From the NCBI GenBank assembly GCA_964552715.1, contig CAZKHZ010000007.1, positions 1-33,599 on the forward strand: a DNA stretch of 33,599 nucleotides. The letters are read 5' to 3'. The notes beneath the pieces are model-generated. The model saw only the letters and a program-made list of their open reading frames with translations, ran no database searches and had not been told where the DNA came from. The position numbers were made by a program, and so were the translations under genes. The stretch comes from UBA7692 sp964552715 (GTDB taxonomy: Bacteria; Bacteroidota; Bacteroidia; Chitinophagales; LD1). Shown here in pieces: positions 17,120-24,343 of this stretch (positions within the stretch are counted from its first letter, which is position 1; each line of letters starts with the position of its first letter).

Positions 17120-18649
17120 TTACAAATCAAATTTTATGCCTTGTGCTAAAGGTAATTGCTTGCCAAAGTTAATGGTGTTGGTCTGTCTGCGCATATAGTT
17201 TTTCCATGCATCACTACCGCTTTCGCGCCCACCACCTGTTTCTTTTTCGCCACCAAAAGCACCGCCAATTTCAGCACCACTAGTGCCGATGTTTACGTTT
17301 GCAATGCCACAATCGCTGCCCGCTGCCGAAAGAAAATACTCTGCCTCGCGCAAGTTCAAAGTCATAACGGACGATGAAAGCCCTTGTAACACGCCATTGT
17401 TGATAGCAACCGCTTCTTCAATTGTATCGTAAGGCATGATGTAAAGTATAGGCGCGAAAGTTTCTTGCTGCACAATTTTCATATTCGGCTTTGCTTCAAT
17501 AATGCAAGGTTTCACATAACAGCCGCTTTCAAAATCTTTTCCTTTCAAAACGCCCCCTTCAACAAGAATCTTACCGCCTTCTTTTACTGCTTGTGCAATT
17601 GCTTTTTCATATTGCTTCACAGCTAATTTATCTATCAACGGACCTACATGATTTTTTTCATCCAATGGATTGCCAATGCGCAATTGCGTGAATGCTTTTT
17701 TCAATCGTTGTTTTAAATCATTGTATTTCGATTGATGAATAATCAACCTGCGCGTGGTGGTGCAGCGTTGCCCGGCAGTACCCACTGCACCAAACACAAT
17801 TGCCGGAATGGCAATATTTAAGTCGGCAAATTCACTTATAATAATGGAGTTGTTGCCACCTAATTCCAACAAACTTTTACCCAAGCGTGCAGCTATTTGT
17901 TGCGCCACAACTTTGCCCATGCGCGTGGAACCTGTTGCACTTACCAATGCTACTCGGGTGTCTTTAGCCATTAATTCACCGATGCTTGCATCGCCAATCA
18001 GCAAGCCGCTTAAACCCTCTGGTAAATTATTTTCTTTGAAAACCTGAACCGCAATTTTTTGACAAGCAATGCCGCACAAGGGCGTTTTTTCGCTTGGCTT
18101 CCACACACACACATCTCCGCAAACCCAAGCCAACATGCTATTCCAACTCCACACCGCCACCGGAAAATTAAACGAACTAATAATGCCAACTATACCAATT
18201 GGATGCCATTGCTCATACATTCTGTGCGCAGGTCTTTCACTGTGCATAGTTAAGCCGTGCAACTGGCGTGAAAGCCCAACTGCAAAATCGCAGATGTCAA
18301 TCATCTCTTGCACTTCGCCCAAACCTTCCTGCAAACTCTTACCCATTTCGTAACTAACCAAGGTGCCAAGTGCATGCTTTTTTTCGCGCAAGGCATTACC
18401 AATTTGCCGCACTATGTCACCGCGCTTTGGTGCAGGAATTTCGCGCCATGCTAAGAATGCTTTTTGTGCGCTTTTAATCACCGCATCATAATCTTTTGCA
18501 GTTGCAGAAAATACCGTTGCTATTTTTTTTCCATCCACGGGCGAATAAGAATCAATCGTATTTCCCTTTGTTTTTATCCAAGCATTTCCGGTGGAGACGC
18601 CAAGGTTTGTTGCGTCAATACCTAATTCTGTAAGTATATTTTGAATCAT
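17120..18649 (-). CDS. ALDH7-type aldehyde dehydrogenase (piperidine-6-carboxylate dehydrogenase-like)
   Basis: 509 residues from the ATG at 18649 (MIQNILTELGI). The frame to 18715 would add 22 residues overlapping the divergent gene's leader and is unlikely. It has the NAD-binding Rossmann motifs (GSTRMGK), LELGGNNSIII with the general base Glu, and the catalytic Cys in GTAGQRCTTTRR. The C-terminal GTSGAEIGGAFGGEKETGG and SDAWKNYMRR are characteristic of the antiquitin/ALDH7 group. These oxidise alpha-aminoadipic semialdehyde in lysine catabolism. The ALDH family is certain; the lysine substrate is inferred from the subgroup signature. A small SxtJ-like gene follows. Confidence 0.92.
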   Translation of the reverse strand: MIQNILTELGIDATNLGVSTGNAWIKTKGNTIDSYSPVDGKKIATVFSATAKDYDAVIKSAQKAFLAWREIPAPKRGDIVRQIGNALREKKHALGTLVSYEMGKSLQEGLGEVQEMIDICDFAVGLSRQLHGLTMHSERPAHRMYEQWHPIGIVGIISSFNFPVAVWSWNSMLAWVCGDVCVWKPSEKTPLCGIACQKIAVQVFKENNLPEGLSGLLIGDASIGELMAKDTRVALVSATGSTRMGKVVAQQIAARLGKSLLELGGNNSIIISEFADLNIAIPAIVFGAVGTAGQRCTTTRRLIIHQSKYNDLKQRLKKAFTQLRIGNPLDEKNHVGPLIDKLAVKQYEKAIAQAVKEGGKILVEGGVLKGKDFESGCYVKPCIIEAKPNMKIVQQETFAPILYIMPYDTIEEAVAINNGVLQGLSSSVMTLNLREAEYFLSAAGSDCGIANVNIGTSGAEIGGAFGGEKETGGGRESGSDAWKNYMRRQTNTINFGKQLPLAQGIKFDL

Positions 18650-18722
18650 GTTGTGTAATTGATTGTGACAAAGGAATGATTTTCTAAATACTTTGCTTCG
18701 CAAACACATTCGCATTTATTTT

Positions 18723-18730
18723 TATCTTGC
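18723..18730 (+). promoter_or_regulatory. -7-like box directly in front of the LpxH-like gene
   Basis: TATCTTGC ends 4 nt before the ATG at 18735. Its position supports MAKRAVK as the true N-terminus rather than the longer frame from 18693. Confidence 0.35.
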
Positions 18731-18734
18731 GGCT

Positions 18735-19523
18735 ATGGCAAAACGCGCGGTAAAAATTTGTGTAATCTCTGATGTCCACCTGGGCTTTGTAGGTTGCCGC
18801 GCAAAAGAATTGCTGCGTTATCTTAAAAGTATTGACCCCGAAATTTTGATTCTGAATGGTGACTTTATTGACATCTGGCAGTTTCGTTCATATTATTTTC
18901 CCACCTCGCATTCAAAAGTTTTGCAACGCATTTTTAAGTATGTAAGTAGTGGCAAACAAGTGTATTATCTAACTGGCAATCACGATGAATTGCTGCGCAA
19001 ATACAGCGGTTTGCAACTCGGCAATTTTGTGTTGGATGATAAATTGGTATTAGAATTAGACGGCAAAAAACACTGGTTCTTTCATGGCGATATTTTTGAT
19101 ATTTCTATTCACGGAGCTAAGTGGCTGGCTAAGTTGGGTAGCCTTGGATATGAGTTGATGATACTGTTGAATAAACTCGTAAATTTCTTTTTAGAATTGA
19201 TGGGAAGGGAGAAATCTTCTTTTAGCCAAAACTTAAAAAGAGCAACAAAACGCGGGGTTAAAAAATTACATAATTATGAAGTAACGGCTGCGGAAGTAGG
19301 CGTTGAAAATGGCTATGATTTTGTGATAAACGGGCATTCGCATCAGCCTGGCATCAAAGTAATTCGCACTGATAAGGGCAGTGTTACTTATGTAAATTCG
19401 GGCGACTGGGTGGAGAGTTTGACTGCGCTGGAATACAACAACGGAGCGTGGAAAGTGATTCACTATAAAGATTTAAAGTTTGAGGAAGATTGGCTGAAAA
19501 TTGATTACAGTGATTTGCCTTAA
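18735..19523 (+). CDS. LpxH-like metallophosphoesterase
   Basis: 262 residues of the calcineurin-like phosphoesterase fold, with all metal-site motifs: SDVHLG (D13, H15), NGDFID (D43), GNHDE (N82, H83), FHGDIFD and GHSHQPG. The overall layout (a helical insertion of about 50 residues before the last histidines) matches the UDP-2,3-diacylglucosamine hydrolase-like group of Bacteroidota, which would act in lipid A synthesis at the inner membrane. Many of these proteins are not proven LpxH enzymes, so the substrate is tentative. It diverges from the ALDH gene. Confidence 0.85.
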   Translation: MAKRAVKICVISDVHLGFVGCRAKELLRYLKSIDPEILILNGDFIDIWQFRSYYFPTSHSKVLQRIFKYVSSGKQVYYLTGNHDELLRKYSGLQLGNFVLDDKLVLELDGKKHWFFHGDIFDISIHGAKWLAKLGSLGYELMILLNKLVNFFLELMGREKSSFSQNLKRATKRGVKKLHNYEVTAAEVGVENGYDFVINGHSHQPGIKVIRTDKGSVTYVNSGDWVESLTALEYNNGAWKVIHYKDLKFEEDWLKIDYSDLP

Positions 19524-19596
19524 AATAAACTACCCCAATCTTTCATTTTTGACACAACACATTTTACCAATTATATTTTTCTCTTTTTGAAACACC

Positions 19597-20691
19597 ATGC
19601 TTAAAGGATTTTTTGCCATCATTAATTTAATCACTATCGCGCTGATGTTGCTATCAGTGGTCTCTGCCTATATCAACCCGAATAGTGTTTGGCAATTTTC
19701 GTTTACAGGCATGTTGTTTTTGCCATTGATGATTACAAATCTTGCATTTGTAATCTTGTGGTTGCTTGCAAGAAAATGGTTCGTGCTTTTGCCCATTGCA
19801 GCATTGATGCTTTGCTACAAATCGGTGCTGCTTACTTTTGGTTTCAACTTTGGGGCGCAACAAGAAAAGGGCGTTAAAATTTTGGTGTGGAATGTGCGCA
19901 ATTTCGACTTATATAATTGGAGCAAAAACTTAGAAACACGTGCGAAAGTAATGCAGTTGATTGAAGCTGAAGATGCTGATATTATTTGCTTACAGGAGTT
20001 TTATACCGATAGCGGAACCTTGATGAATAACATCAAATATCTTGCAGACACGCTGGGTTATTCTTTCTATCATTTTGAACCAACTGTTGAAGTAAATCGC
20101 TATCACAACAGAAAAAAAATTGAGCAGAAATGGGGCGAAGCTACCTTCTCAAAATTTCCGATTATCAACCGCAGCAGAGTTGATTTTACAAACTCAAAAA
20201 GCAACGATTGTATTTACACAGATATATTGGTGAGTGGCGACACACTGCGCGTTTACAACATGCACCTGCAATCTATTCACTTAGATAACAACGACTACAC
20301 CGCCTTGCTAGAAATGGAACAAAAGCAAGAACCCGACTGGAAAAACCTCCGCAAAATTGTGCGCAAAATGAAGAATGGCTCGCGCTCGCGGGCATCGCAG
20401 GCAGAGCAGGTTGCCATGAGCATTCGAAAGTATAAGGGCAGGCAAATAGTGTGTGGCGATTTTAATGATGTGCCCATCAGTTACACCTACAATAAACTGG
20501 CGAATGCCAATCAAATGCAAGATGCTTTTGTAGCGAAAGGTTTTGCGCTGGGCAAAACTTTTATCAACCCGTATTTGTATTTGCGTATTGACAATGTGCT
20601 GGCTTCAACAAACATTCACATCAACAGTTGGCGCACCAACCAAAAGGTGTTGAGCGACCATTATGCGGTGTGTGTGAGTTTTAGTTTTTGA
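19597..20691 (+). CDS. Membrane-anchored endonuclease/exonuclease/phosphatase family protein
   Basis: 364 residues. Three hydrophobic segments in the first 90 residues anchor it. An EEP domain follows: KILVWNVRNFDLY, ADIICLQEFYTD (metal Glu), RVYNMHLQS, CGDFNDVP and a final SDHYAVCVSF. It is a hydrolase for a phosphodiester or phosphomonoester with the catalytic domain outside or facing the membrane; the substrate is unknown. Its last 58 codons (from M307) and stop are repeated perfectly at 21713-21893. This copy is the complete gene. It follows the LpxH-like gene by 73 bp and may be co-transcribed. Confidence 0.9.
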   Translation: MLKGFFAIINLITIALMLLSVVSAYINPNSVWQFSFTGMLFLPLMITNLAFVILWLLARKWFVLLPIAALMLCYKSVLLTFGFNFGAQQEKGVKILVWNVRNFDLYNWSKNLETRAKVMQLIEAEDADIICLQEFYTDSGTLMNNIKYLADTLGYSFYHFEPTVEVNRYHNRKKIEQKWGEATFSKFPIINRSRVDFTNSKSNDCIYTDILVSGDTLRVYNMHLQSIHLDNNDYTALLEMEQKQEPDWKNLRKIVRKMKNGSRSRASQAEQVAMSIRKYKGRQIVCGDFNDVPISYTYNKLANANQMQDAFVAKGFALGKTFINPYLYLRIDNVLASTNIHINSWRTNQKVLSDHYAVCVSFSF

Positions 20692-20693
20692 TA
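20513..20693. repeat. 181-bp perfect direct repeat, copy 1 (inside the EEP gene)
   Basis: Every base matches 21713-21893, an offset of exactly 1,200 bp. Copy 1 covers the last 59 codons including the stop of the complete EEP gene, and ends 2 bp past that stop. The bases just outside differ (C/G at the left, T/C at the right), so the repeat ends are sharp. Confidence 0.97.
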
Positions 20694-20959
20694 TACTAAT
20701 CTCCTTGCTTTGTTTTGAATTAGTGCTTGGGCAGAATCTGTAGCTGTGTGCATTAGATTCTTTCTAGAAGCGTGGGACAATGTACTGTGCCTCGCTTTGG
20801 CGGAACTTCACCGATTAGCAAATAGCTATATATATATGTTATTGGTGATAAACCGAACTTAATAATCGGGTTCGCTCTGCTCTTTGTACCTGCGCTAGTT
20901 TGTTGGCTTAAATGTAATGTATGCAGCAAAGGGCTGACCATTTTTAGACAACAATTTCG
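20694..20959. other. Left part of the insert, no gene recognised
   Basis: This non-coding stretch lies between repeat copy 1 and the GNAT-like cassette. It begins with TATACTAA (20692-20699), which has a perfect inverted counterpart near the other end of the insert (TTAGTATA, 21700-21707), and includes a TATATATATAT run. Plus-strand frames are short. A 145-codon minus-strand frame (20753-21190) shows no recognisable motif and overlaps the plus-strand coding region. Confidence 0.4.
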
Positions 20960-20967
20960 TATCTTTG
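20960..20967 (+). promoter_or_regulatory. -7 box directly in front of the GNAT-like gene
   Basis: TATCTTTG is a perfect TAnnTTTG match ending 4 nt before a GTG start codon (20972). It implies the cassette has its own promoter and probably a leaderless mRNA. Confidence 0.5.
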
Positions 20968-20971
20968 AGAG

Positions 20972-21500
20972 GTGAAAAAAGATACTAAATATCATCTCGA
21001 TATTAGAGTTGATAAGCTGACAAACAGCATACTCAATACTATTTCTGGCGACAGTTTTCCGACTGATGTTCACCCTGTAACTAAAACAGACTTGAAAAAT
21101 GTTACCAAAAAAACTGGCTGGCTTTTTTTCGTGGGCAACTGAATTGAAATTTATTGACAGAAAAAATTTTAAGCTTACCATTCGTAACAATCCAAATATA
21201 ATCCAAGGACTTGCTAGTGTAGGTGATTACAACGACCACTTCTATTTACATCTTGTTGAAAGCGCCCCTTTTAATTTAGGTGAGAACAAACTTTATGAAG
21301 GTATTCCTGGAAATCTATTTGCCTTTACCTGCAAAATTTCTTGGGACAAAGGTTATCAAGGTTTCGTTTCTTTTACTTCTAAAACTAAACTTATAGAACA
21401 CTACGAAGTAAGTTTAGGAGCTACGCATGTTGGTGGACATAAAATGGTAATCTTTCCTCAGGGTGCACTTAAATTAATTAAGAAATATTATCCAACATAA
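20972..21500 (+). pseudogene. GNAT-like protein, frameshifted
   Basis: A coherent protein appears only if two frames are joined. From GTG 20972 the frame reads VKKDTKYHLDIRVDKL up to KKTGWLFF, then hits a stop. The next frame continues with SWATELKFIDRKNFKLTI to the stop at 21500. Dropping one T from the seven-T run at 21123-21129 restores one frame of about 175 residues. The C-terminal half (HLVESAPFNLG, AGNLFAF-like segment, KTKLIEHYEVSLGATHVGG) resembles small GNAT-fold proteins paired with a short downstream gene in Bacteroidota. Decay, a homopolymer sequencing error or recoding could explain the shift. A shorter 133-residue product from 21099 is also possible. Function unknown. Confidence 0.65.
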
Positions 21501-21513
21501 ACAACAAATCAAA

Positions 21514-21708
21514 ATGGGATACATCAAAGAACCAAAAGGCGTTGACTTATTAATTGGACCTTCTGTTTTGACAGATCAGGACTTAAAAATGATTAGCGAG
21601 ATTATTGCCAATTACAAAAGCACAGGCAAGTTGCCGAACAAACCTAAAAGAACTGGACTTAGTGAATTGAAGAAATTGAAAACTCCTAAGAAAAAGGTTT
21701 TAGTATAA
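21514..21708 (+). CDS. Small partner protein of the GNAT-like gene
   Basis: 64 residues, starting 13 bp after the GNAT-like frame. It has a conserved-looking N-terminus (MGYIKEPKGVDLLIGPSVLT), a short helix (DLKMISEIIANYKSTG) and a Lys-rich tail. I recall small proteins with this MGYIKEPKGVD start next to GNAT-like genes in other Bacteroidota, so the two probably form a conserved pair, possibly a toxin-antitoxin module. That function is inferred. The stop lies 4 bp before the second 181-bp repeat. Confidence 0.6.
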   Translation: MGYIKEPKGVDLLIGPSVLTDQDLKMISEIIANYKSTGKLPNKPKRTGLSELKKLKTPKKKVLV

Positions 21709-21712
21709 CCTG

Positions 21713-21893
21713 AAATGCAAGATGCTTTTGTAGCGAAAGGTTTTGCGCTGGGCAAAACTTTTATCAACCCGTATTTGTATTTGCGTATTGACAATGTGCT
21801 GGCTTCAACAAACATTCACATCAACAGTTGGCGCACCAACCAAAAGGTGTTGAGCGACCATTATGCGGTGTGTGTGAGTTTTAGTTTTTGATA
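21713..21893. repeat. 181-bp perfect direct repeat, copy 2
   Basis: Identical to 20513-20693. This copy has no upstream gene body: the sequence before it is the end of the 64-residue partner gene and a few spacer bases. Confidence 0.97.
21715..21891 (+). pseudogene. Duplicated 3' fragment of the EEP gene
   Basis: It encodes the last 58 residues of the EEP-family protein (from MQDAFVAKGF to CVSFSF and stop) without the metal-binding N-terminal motifs, so it cannot be a functional hydrolase. No mutation has accumulated relative to the parent, which points to a very recent event, gene conversion or an assembly artefact. Confidence 0.85.
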
Positions 21894-21970
21894 CGAATAG
21901 ATTGGCTTTTACGCTCTCTTATTTAGAAACAAAAATCATTCTAACTTCTTGATGTTCTGACTTCGGTCAA

Positions 21971-22293
21971 TTAAGTTGTGTTGTAAATTCTATTAAGCTT
22001 TTTCTGTTTAAGACCATTGTAAAGTTCCTTATCACCTGTCCATAAATACCCTTTAAGATGTTTTGTAAGGGCTAAAAAATCAGAATCGTCTATATCAATG
22101 TCTTTTACAATCTCTTCTGCAAATAGCCAAGTTTTGCGTGGAATAAGTTCCTCATTAATGAAATTTATTTTTGCAAACACTTTGAATTGCGATTCTTCCA
22201 ATTCGCTGTCGGAGAGTTTGGAAATGCGCTGAAAATAATGTTGGTGTCAACTATTACTTTAATGACTATTTGTTCTTTACCCGAGCGTGTCAT
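21971..22293 (-). pseudogene. PIN-domain toxin (VapC-like), disrupted
   Basis: From ATG 22293 the frame reads MTRSGKEQIVIKVIVDTN with the first PIN acidic residue in VDTNIIFSA. It then loses register near 22222-22225, where the neighbouring frame takes over as SKLSDSELEESQFKVF and runs to IYNTT and a stop. The second part has the downstream PIN motifs (DIDIDDSDF, GYLWTGDKEL). Compared with PIN toxins of about 130-140 residues, the segment between the first strand and SKLSDSELEES is missing, so this looks like an internal deletion with a frameshift. PIN toxins are RNases. The antitoxin gene lies 11 bp upstream and appears intact. Confidence 0.7.
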
Positions 22294-22304
22294 CAAACTT
22301 CTTT

Positions 22305-22508
22305 TCACTTGATAAATCGGTTGCGATTTTTTTTCCACCAACCTTTCTTTACCTCCTTTGCAAGTTTGTCAACATCCGATTGTTTTGCTTTAGATTTTGA
22401 CAGCACTTCTTTATAACTTAAATAATCTACAAGACGCTGCAATCCTTCCGTGTCAACGTAAGATAGAAGCCGAATTATTACCTCGTTTTTAGTTGTTTCT
22501 ATAAGCAT
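22305..22508 (-). CDS. Antitoxin-like protein of the PIN pair
   Basis: 67 residues, first gene of a two-gene minus-strand module with the PIN pseudogene. It begins with a short strand-forming segment (IETTKNEVIIRLLSYVD). Charged helices follow (LQRLVDYLSYKEVLSKSKAKQ, DVDKLAKEVKKGWWKKNRNRF), the layout of small antitoxins paired with PIN toxins in Bacteroidota. The eight-A run before its stop makes the last residues uncertain. If the toxin is dead, this gene would be a leftover that could neutralise a related toxin; that is speculation. Confidence 0.55.
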   Translation of the reverse strand: MLIETTKNEVIIRLLSYVDTEGLQRLVDYLSYKEVLSKSKAKQSDVDKLAKEVKKGWWKKNRNRFIK

Positions 22509-22569
22509 TATTGTACAACTCTATTGATTTAAAGATATGGATATTTTGCTTCAACCGACTTAGCTAAAT

Positions 22570-22610
22570 CCAAACAGCCCACGCAGTTTTTACCCGCACG
22601 GGCTGTTTGG
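22570..22610. repeat. Hairpin CCAAACAGCCC / GGGCTGTTTGG
   Basis: 11-bp perfect arms at 22570-22580 and 22600-22610 with a 19-nt loop. No T-tract follows on either strand, so it may be a repeat element rather than a terminator. Confidence 0.6.
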
Positions 22611-22627
22611 GTTGTTACTTCATCAAC

Positions 22628-22652
22628 GCAACGTCCGCAAGCGAGACGTTGC
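22628..22652. repeat. Hairpin GCAACGTC / GACGTTGC
   Basis: 8-bp perfect arms around a GC-rich 9-nt centre (CGCAAGCGA). It is similar in style to REP-like palindromes of Bacteroidota and lies only 17 bp from the previous hairpin. Confidence 0.55.
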
Positions 22653-22907
22653 TGCGAAGGAACAATGAAAGGCATCGCTTTAAGTATGAATAAAATACTC
22701 ATAGATTAGCTTGTCAATATTATAAATAGGATTGTTTGGAGGAGATTTGGCAGAAGGCTTCGACAAGCTCAGCCTGACAATTCGTAGCGAGTGAGTGCGT
22801 TTAGCCCCGAGAGATTGTGTAATCGGCAATAGGTATTCCGAATTGGGTAAGGAGTGCGTGGCAGGATTTTTCATTTCTTTATAAACATAAAAATGGGCTG
22901 AGGGAAC

Positions 22908-22929
22908 TTACAGGTTCTAAAACCTGTAA
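22908..22929. repeat. Palindrome TTACAGGTT-CTAA-AACCTGTAA
   Basis: 9-bp perfect arms and a 4-nt loop, followed by a weaker GTTC/GAAC pair (about 22937-22950). It sits just beyond the stop of the propeller-like gene and has no T-tract. Confidence 0.6.
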
Positions 22930-22981
22930 ACTGGAGGTTCTTTAACGAACTGTAAATGGTAAATAGCAAATAGCGATTCGA

Positions 22982-23785
22982 CTATTTTATCAAATAAAAC
23001 TCTGCCTTTTCAGCCTTTAAGAGAATCAAAAGATCCTTGCCGATGGCGGCTTGTATGATGGGCGAATTGTTTTCGGGCAGTGCCAAGGTTTTGGTGGCTA
23101 GAGTAAGCATATCAAAGGCGTATAGATTTTCGGCATTGTTATAAATGATGGTTTGCGCCATTGCCTGAAACTTGACCAAGCCCTTCACCGGAATTGTTTT
23201 TTTGTAGCTGCCAAAAACATCAAACACAAAAATGCCTTGCGAACTATCGTTCATAAACACAAGGTTGTCATATTCCAACATAAAATTGGGCAGCGGTGTC
23301 TTTGCCAATTGGGTGTTCATCGGCTGCCCCTCGCGCAGCACCTTTCCGGTTTCGTCAATTTTTTTCAGGCTTCGGCTCACATTGTCAAAGTACCAAATTC
23401 TGCCATCGGTAGAGCCGCAAATAGCCGACACGGTAGGGTAACCCAATTGCAGAAAATCGTAGGTAGAAAGTGGCGAAAGAAACTTGTCTAAAATCACCGC
23501 CTTCATCACATCAGGAAAAAACACAACCAGCTTTAGCGGGTTGGTAACATCAATGCTGCCAATGGCTCCGTAGCGAAATTCTTCGTAGGGATAAAGCAGC
23601 TTGCCATCGGCTGAAAACTTTTGCAATTTGTTTCTGCCTGCCACATATCCATTACCAAATTTATCAATGGCAGAAATGTAGGCATCTGTTTCATGCGTGG
23701 CAATCAGTTCAAAATTTCGCGACTGCGCAGGCAGGTTGAATATGAAAAAAGAAAAAAGAAAAATGGAAAGAAGATGAACCTTCAT
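22982..23785 (-). CDS. Secreted propeller-like protein of unknown function
   Basis: 267 residues with a signal peptide (MKVHLLSIFLFSFFIFNLPAQ). The body has repeated strand-turn elements: AYISAIDKFGNGYVAG, LQKFSADGKLLYPYEE, ICGSTDGRIWYFDNVSRSLKKID and FVFDVFGSYKKTI. These are typical of a beta-propeller (NHL/WD-like) fold of five or six blades. No catalytic motif is visible. It may bind a partner in the periplasm or outer membrane. It is preceded on the minus strand by paaD and porZ; the gap to paaD holds heptamer repeats. Confidence 0.7.
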   Translation of the reverse strand: MKVHLLSIFLFSFFIFNLPAQSRNFELIATHETDAYISAIDKFGNGYVAGRNKLQKFSADGKLLYPYEEFRYGAIGSIDVTNPLKLVVFFPDVMKAVILDKFLSPLSTYDFLQLGYPTVSAICGSTDGRIWYFDNVSRSLKKIDETGKVLREGQPMNTQLAKTPLPNFMLEYDNLVFMNDSSQGIFVFDVFGSYKKTIPVKGLVKFQAMAQTIIYNNAENLYAFDMLTLATKTLALPENNSPIIQAAIGKDLLILLKAEKAEFYLIK

Positions 23786-23803
23786 TCGGCTAAAGTAATA
23801 AAA

Positions 23804-23834
23804 GGGGCGAGGGACGAATAGGGACGAGGGACGT
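23804..23834. repeat. GGGACGA heptamer cluster
   Basis: Units GGGGCGA, GGGACGA, three extra bases (ATA), then GGGACGA and GGGACGT. It lies in the 71-bp gap upstream of the propeller-like gene. The same unit occurs at 24344-24364 and 27527-27596. Confidence 0.75.
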
Positions 23835-23856
23835 TTGCAGCCGTTCCTCGTTCTTA

Positions 23857-24339
23857 TTATACCACGGGCTTAAATTGTTCAAAGCCTTGTTTGCAACTAA
23901 AGCAAAACCGTATAGCGCGACACAGGGTGGAACCGAACGGTGAATTTAAGGTGGTGTCAACGCTGCCGCAATGTGGGCAACGCACCTTGTTCAGCATTTC
24001 TTCGGTCACTTCTCCTTCGTGAATAGCAGGCGGGGCAATGCCAAACAAGCGCAGCTTTTCGCGGGCTTCTTCGCTCATCAGGTTGCTGTTCCACGGGGTT
24101 TCAAAATCAACATCCACCACCACGTTTTCAAAACCTGCATTTACCACAGCCGTGTAAATATCTTTCTTCATCACATCAATAGCGGGGCAGCCCACAAAGG
24201 TGGGCGTCATCACCACCCGCACCGTATTTTCATTGCTTTCTACCTTAGTTACTATGCCCATATCCACCACCGAAAGCACAGGAATTTCAGGGTCTTTCAC
24301 CTGCTCCAACACTTGCCATATTTTTTGTTCTGTTGTCAT
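23857..24339 (-). CDS. paaD: PaaD-like phenylacetyl-CoA epoxidase maturation protein
   Basis: 160 residues from the ATG at 24339 (MTTEQKIWQVLEQVKDPEIPVLSVVDMG). It has the MIP18/DUF59 fold with DPEIPVLSVVDMG and TPTFVGCPA. A C-terminal zinc-ribbon-like segment (CPHCGS, SPFGSTLC, CFSCKQGFEQFK) distinguishes PaaD from general SufT-type proteins. PaaD is needed to assemble the iron centre of the phenylacetyl-CoA epoxidase. The oxygenase genes paaABCE are not next to it, which is unusual. The longer frame to 24399 would overlap porZ's end and the heptamer spacer and is unlikely. Confidence 0.88.
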   Translation of the reverse strand: MTTEQKIWQVLEQVKDPEIPVLSVVDMGIVTKVESNENTVRVVMTPTFVGCPAIDVMKKDIYTAVVNAGFENVVVDVDFETPWNSNLMSEEAREKLRLFGIAPPAIHEGEVTEEMLNKVRCPHCGSVDTTLNSPFGSTLCRAIRFCFSCKQGFEQFKPVV

Positions 24340-24343
24340 GTTT

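Larger units (their letters stand above)
22509..22981. other. 473-bp non-coding stretch rich in palindromic repeats
   Basis: No gene is supported. It contains three separate hairpins and the sequence TTCGACAAGCTCAGCCTGAC (about 22759-22778), a widely scattered intergenic motif in many bacterial genomes. A TATCTTTA box on the minus strand (22530-22537) could serve the antitoxin gene. The stretch looks like a dumping ground for small repetitive elements. Confidence 0.6.

Noticed and set aside
20753..21190. 145-codon minus-strand frame inside the insert
   Set aside because: No recognisable motif; it overlaps the promoter-like box and the better-supported GNAT-like gene.
22680..22874. 64-codon minus-strand frame reading LSLSKPSAK
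   Set aside because: Its protein is a translation of the dispersed TTCGACAAGCTCAGCCTGAC motif and neighbouring repeats, not a gene.
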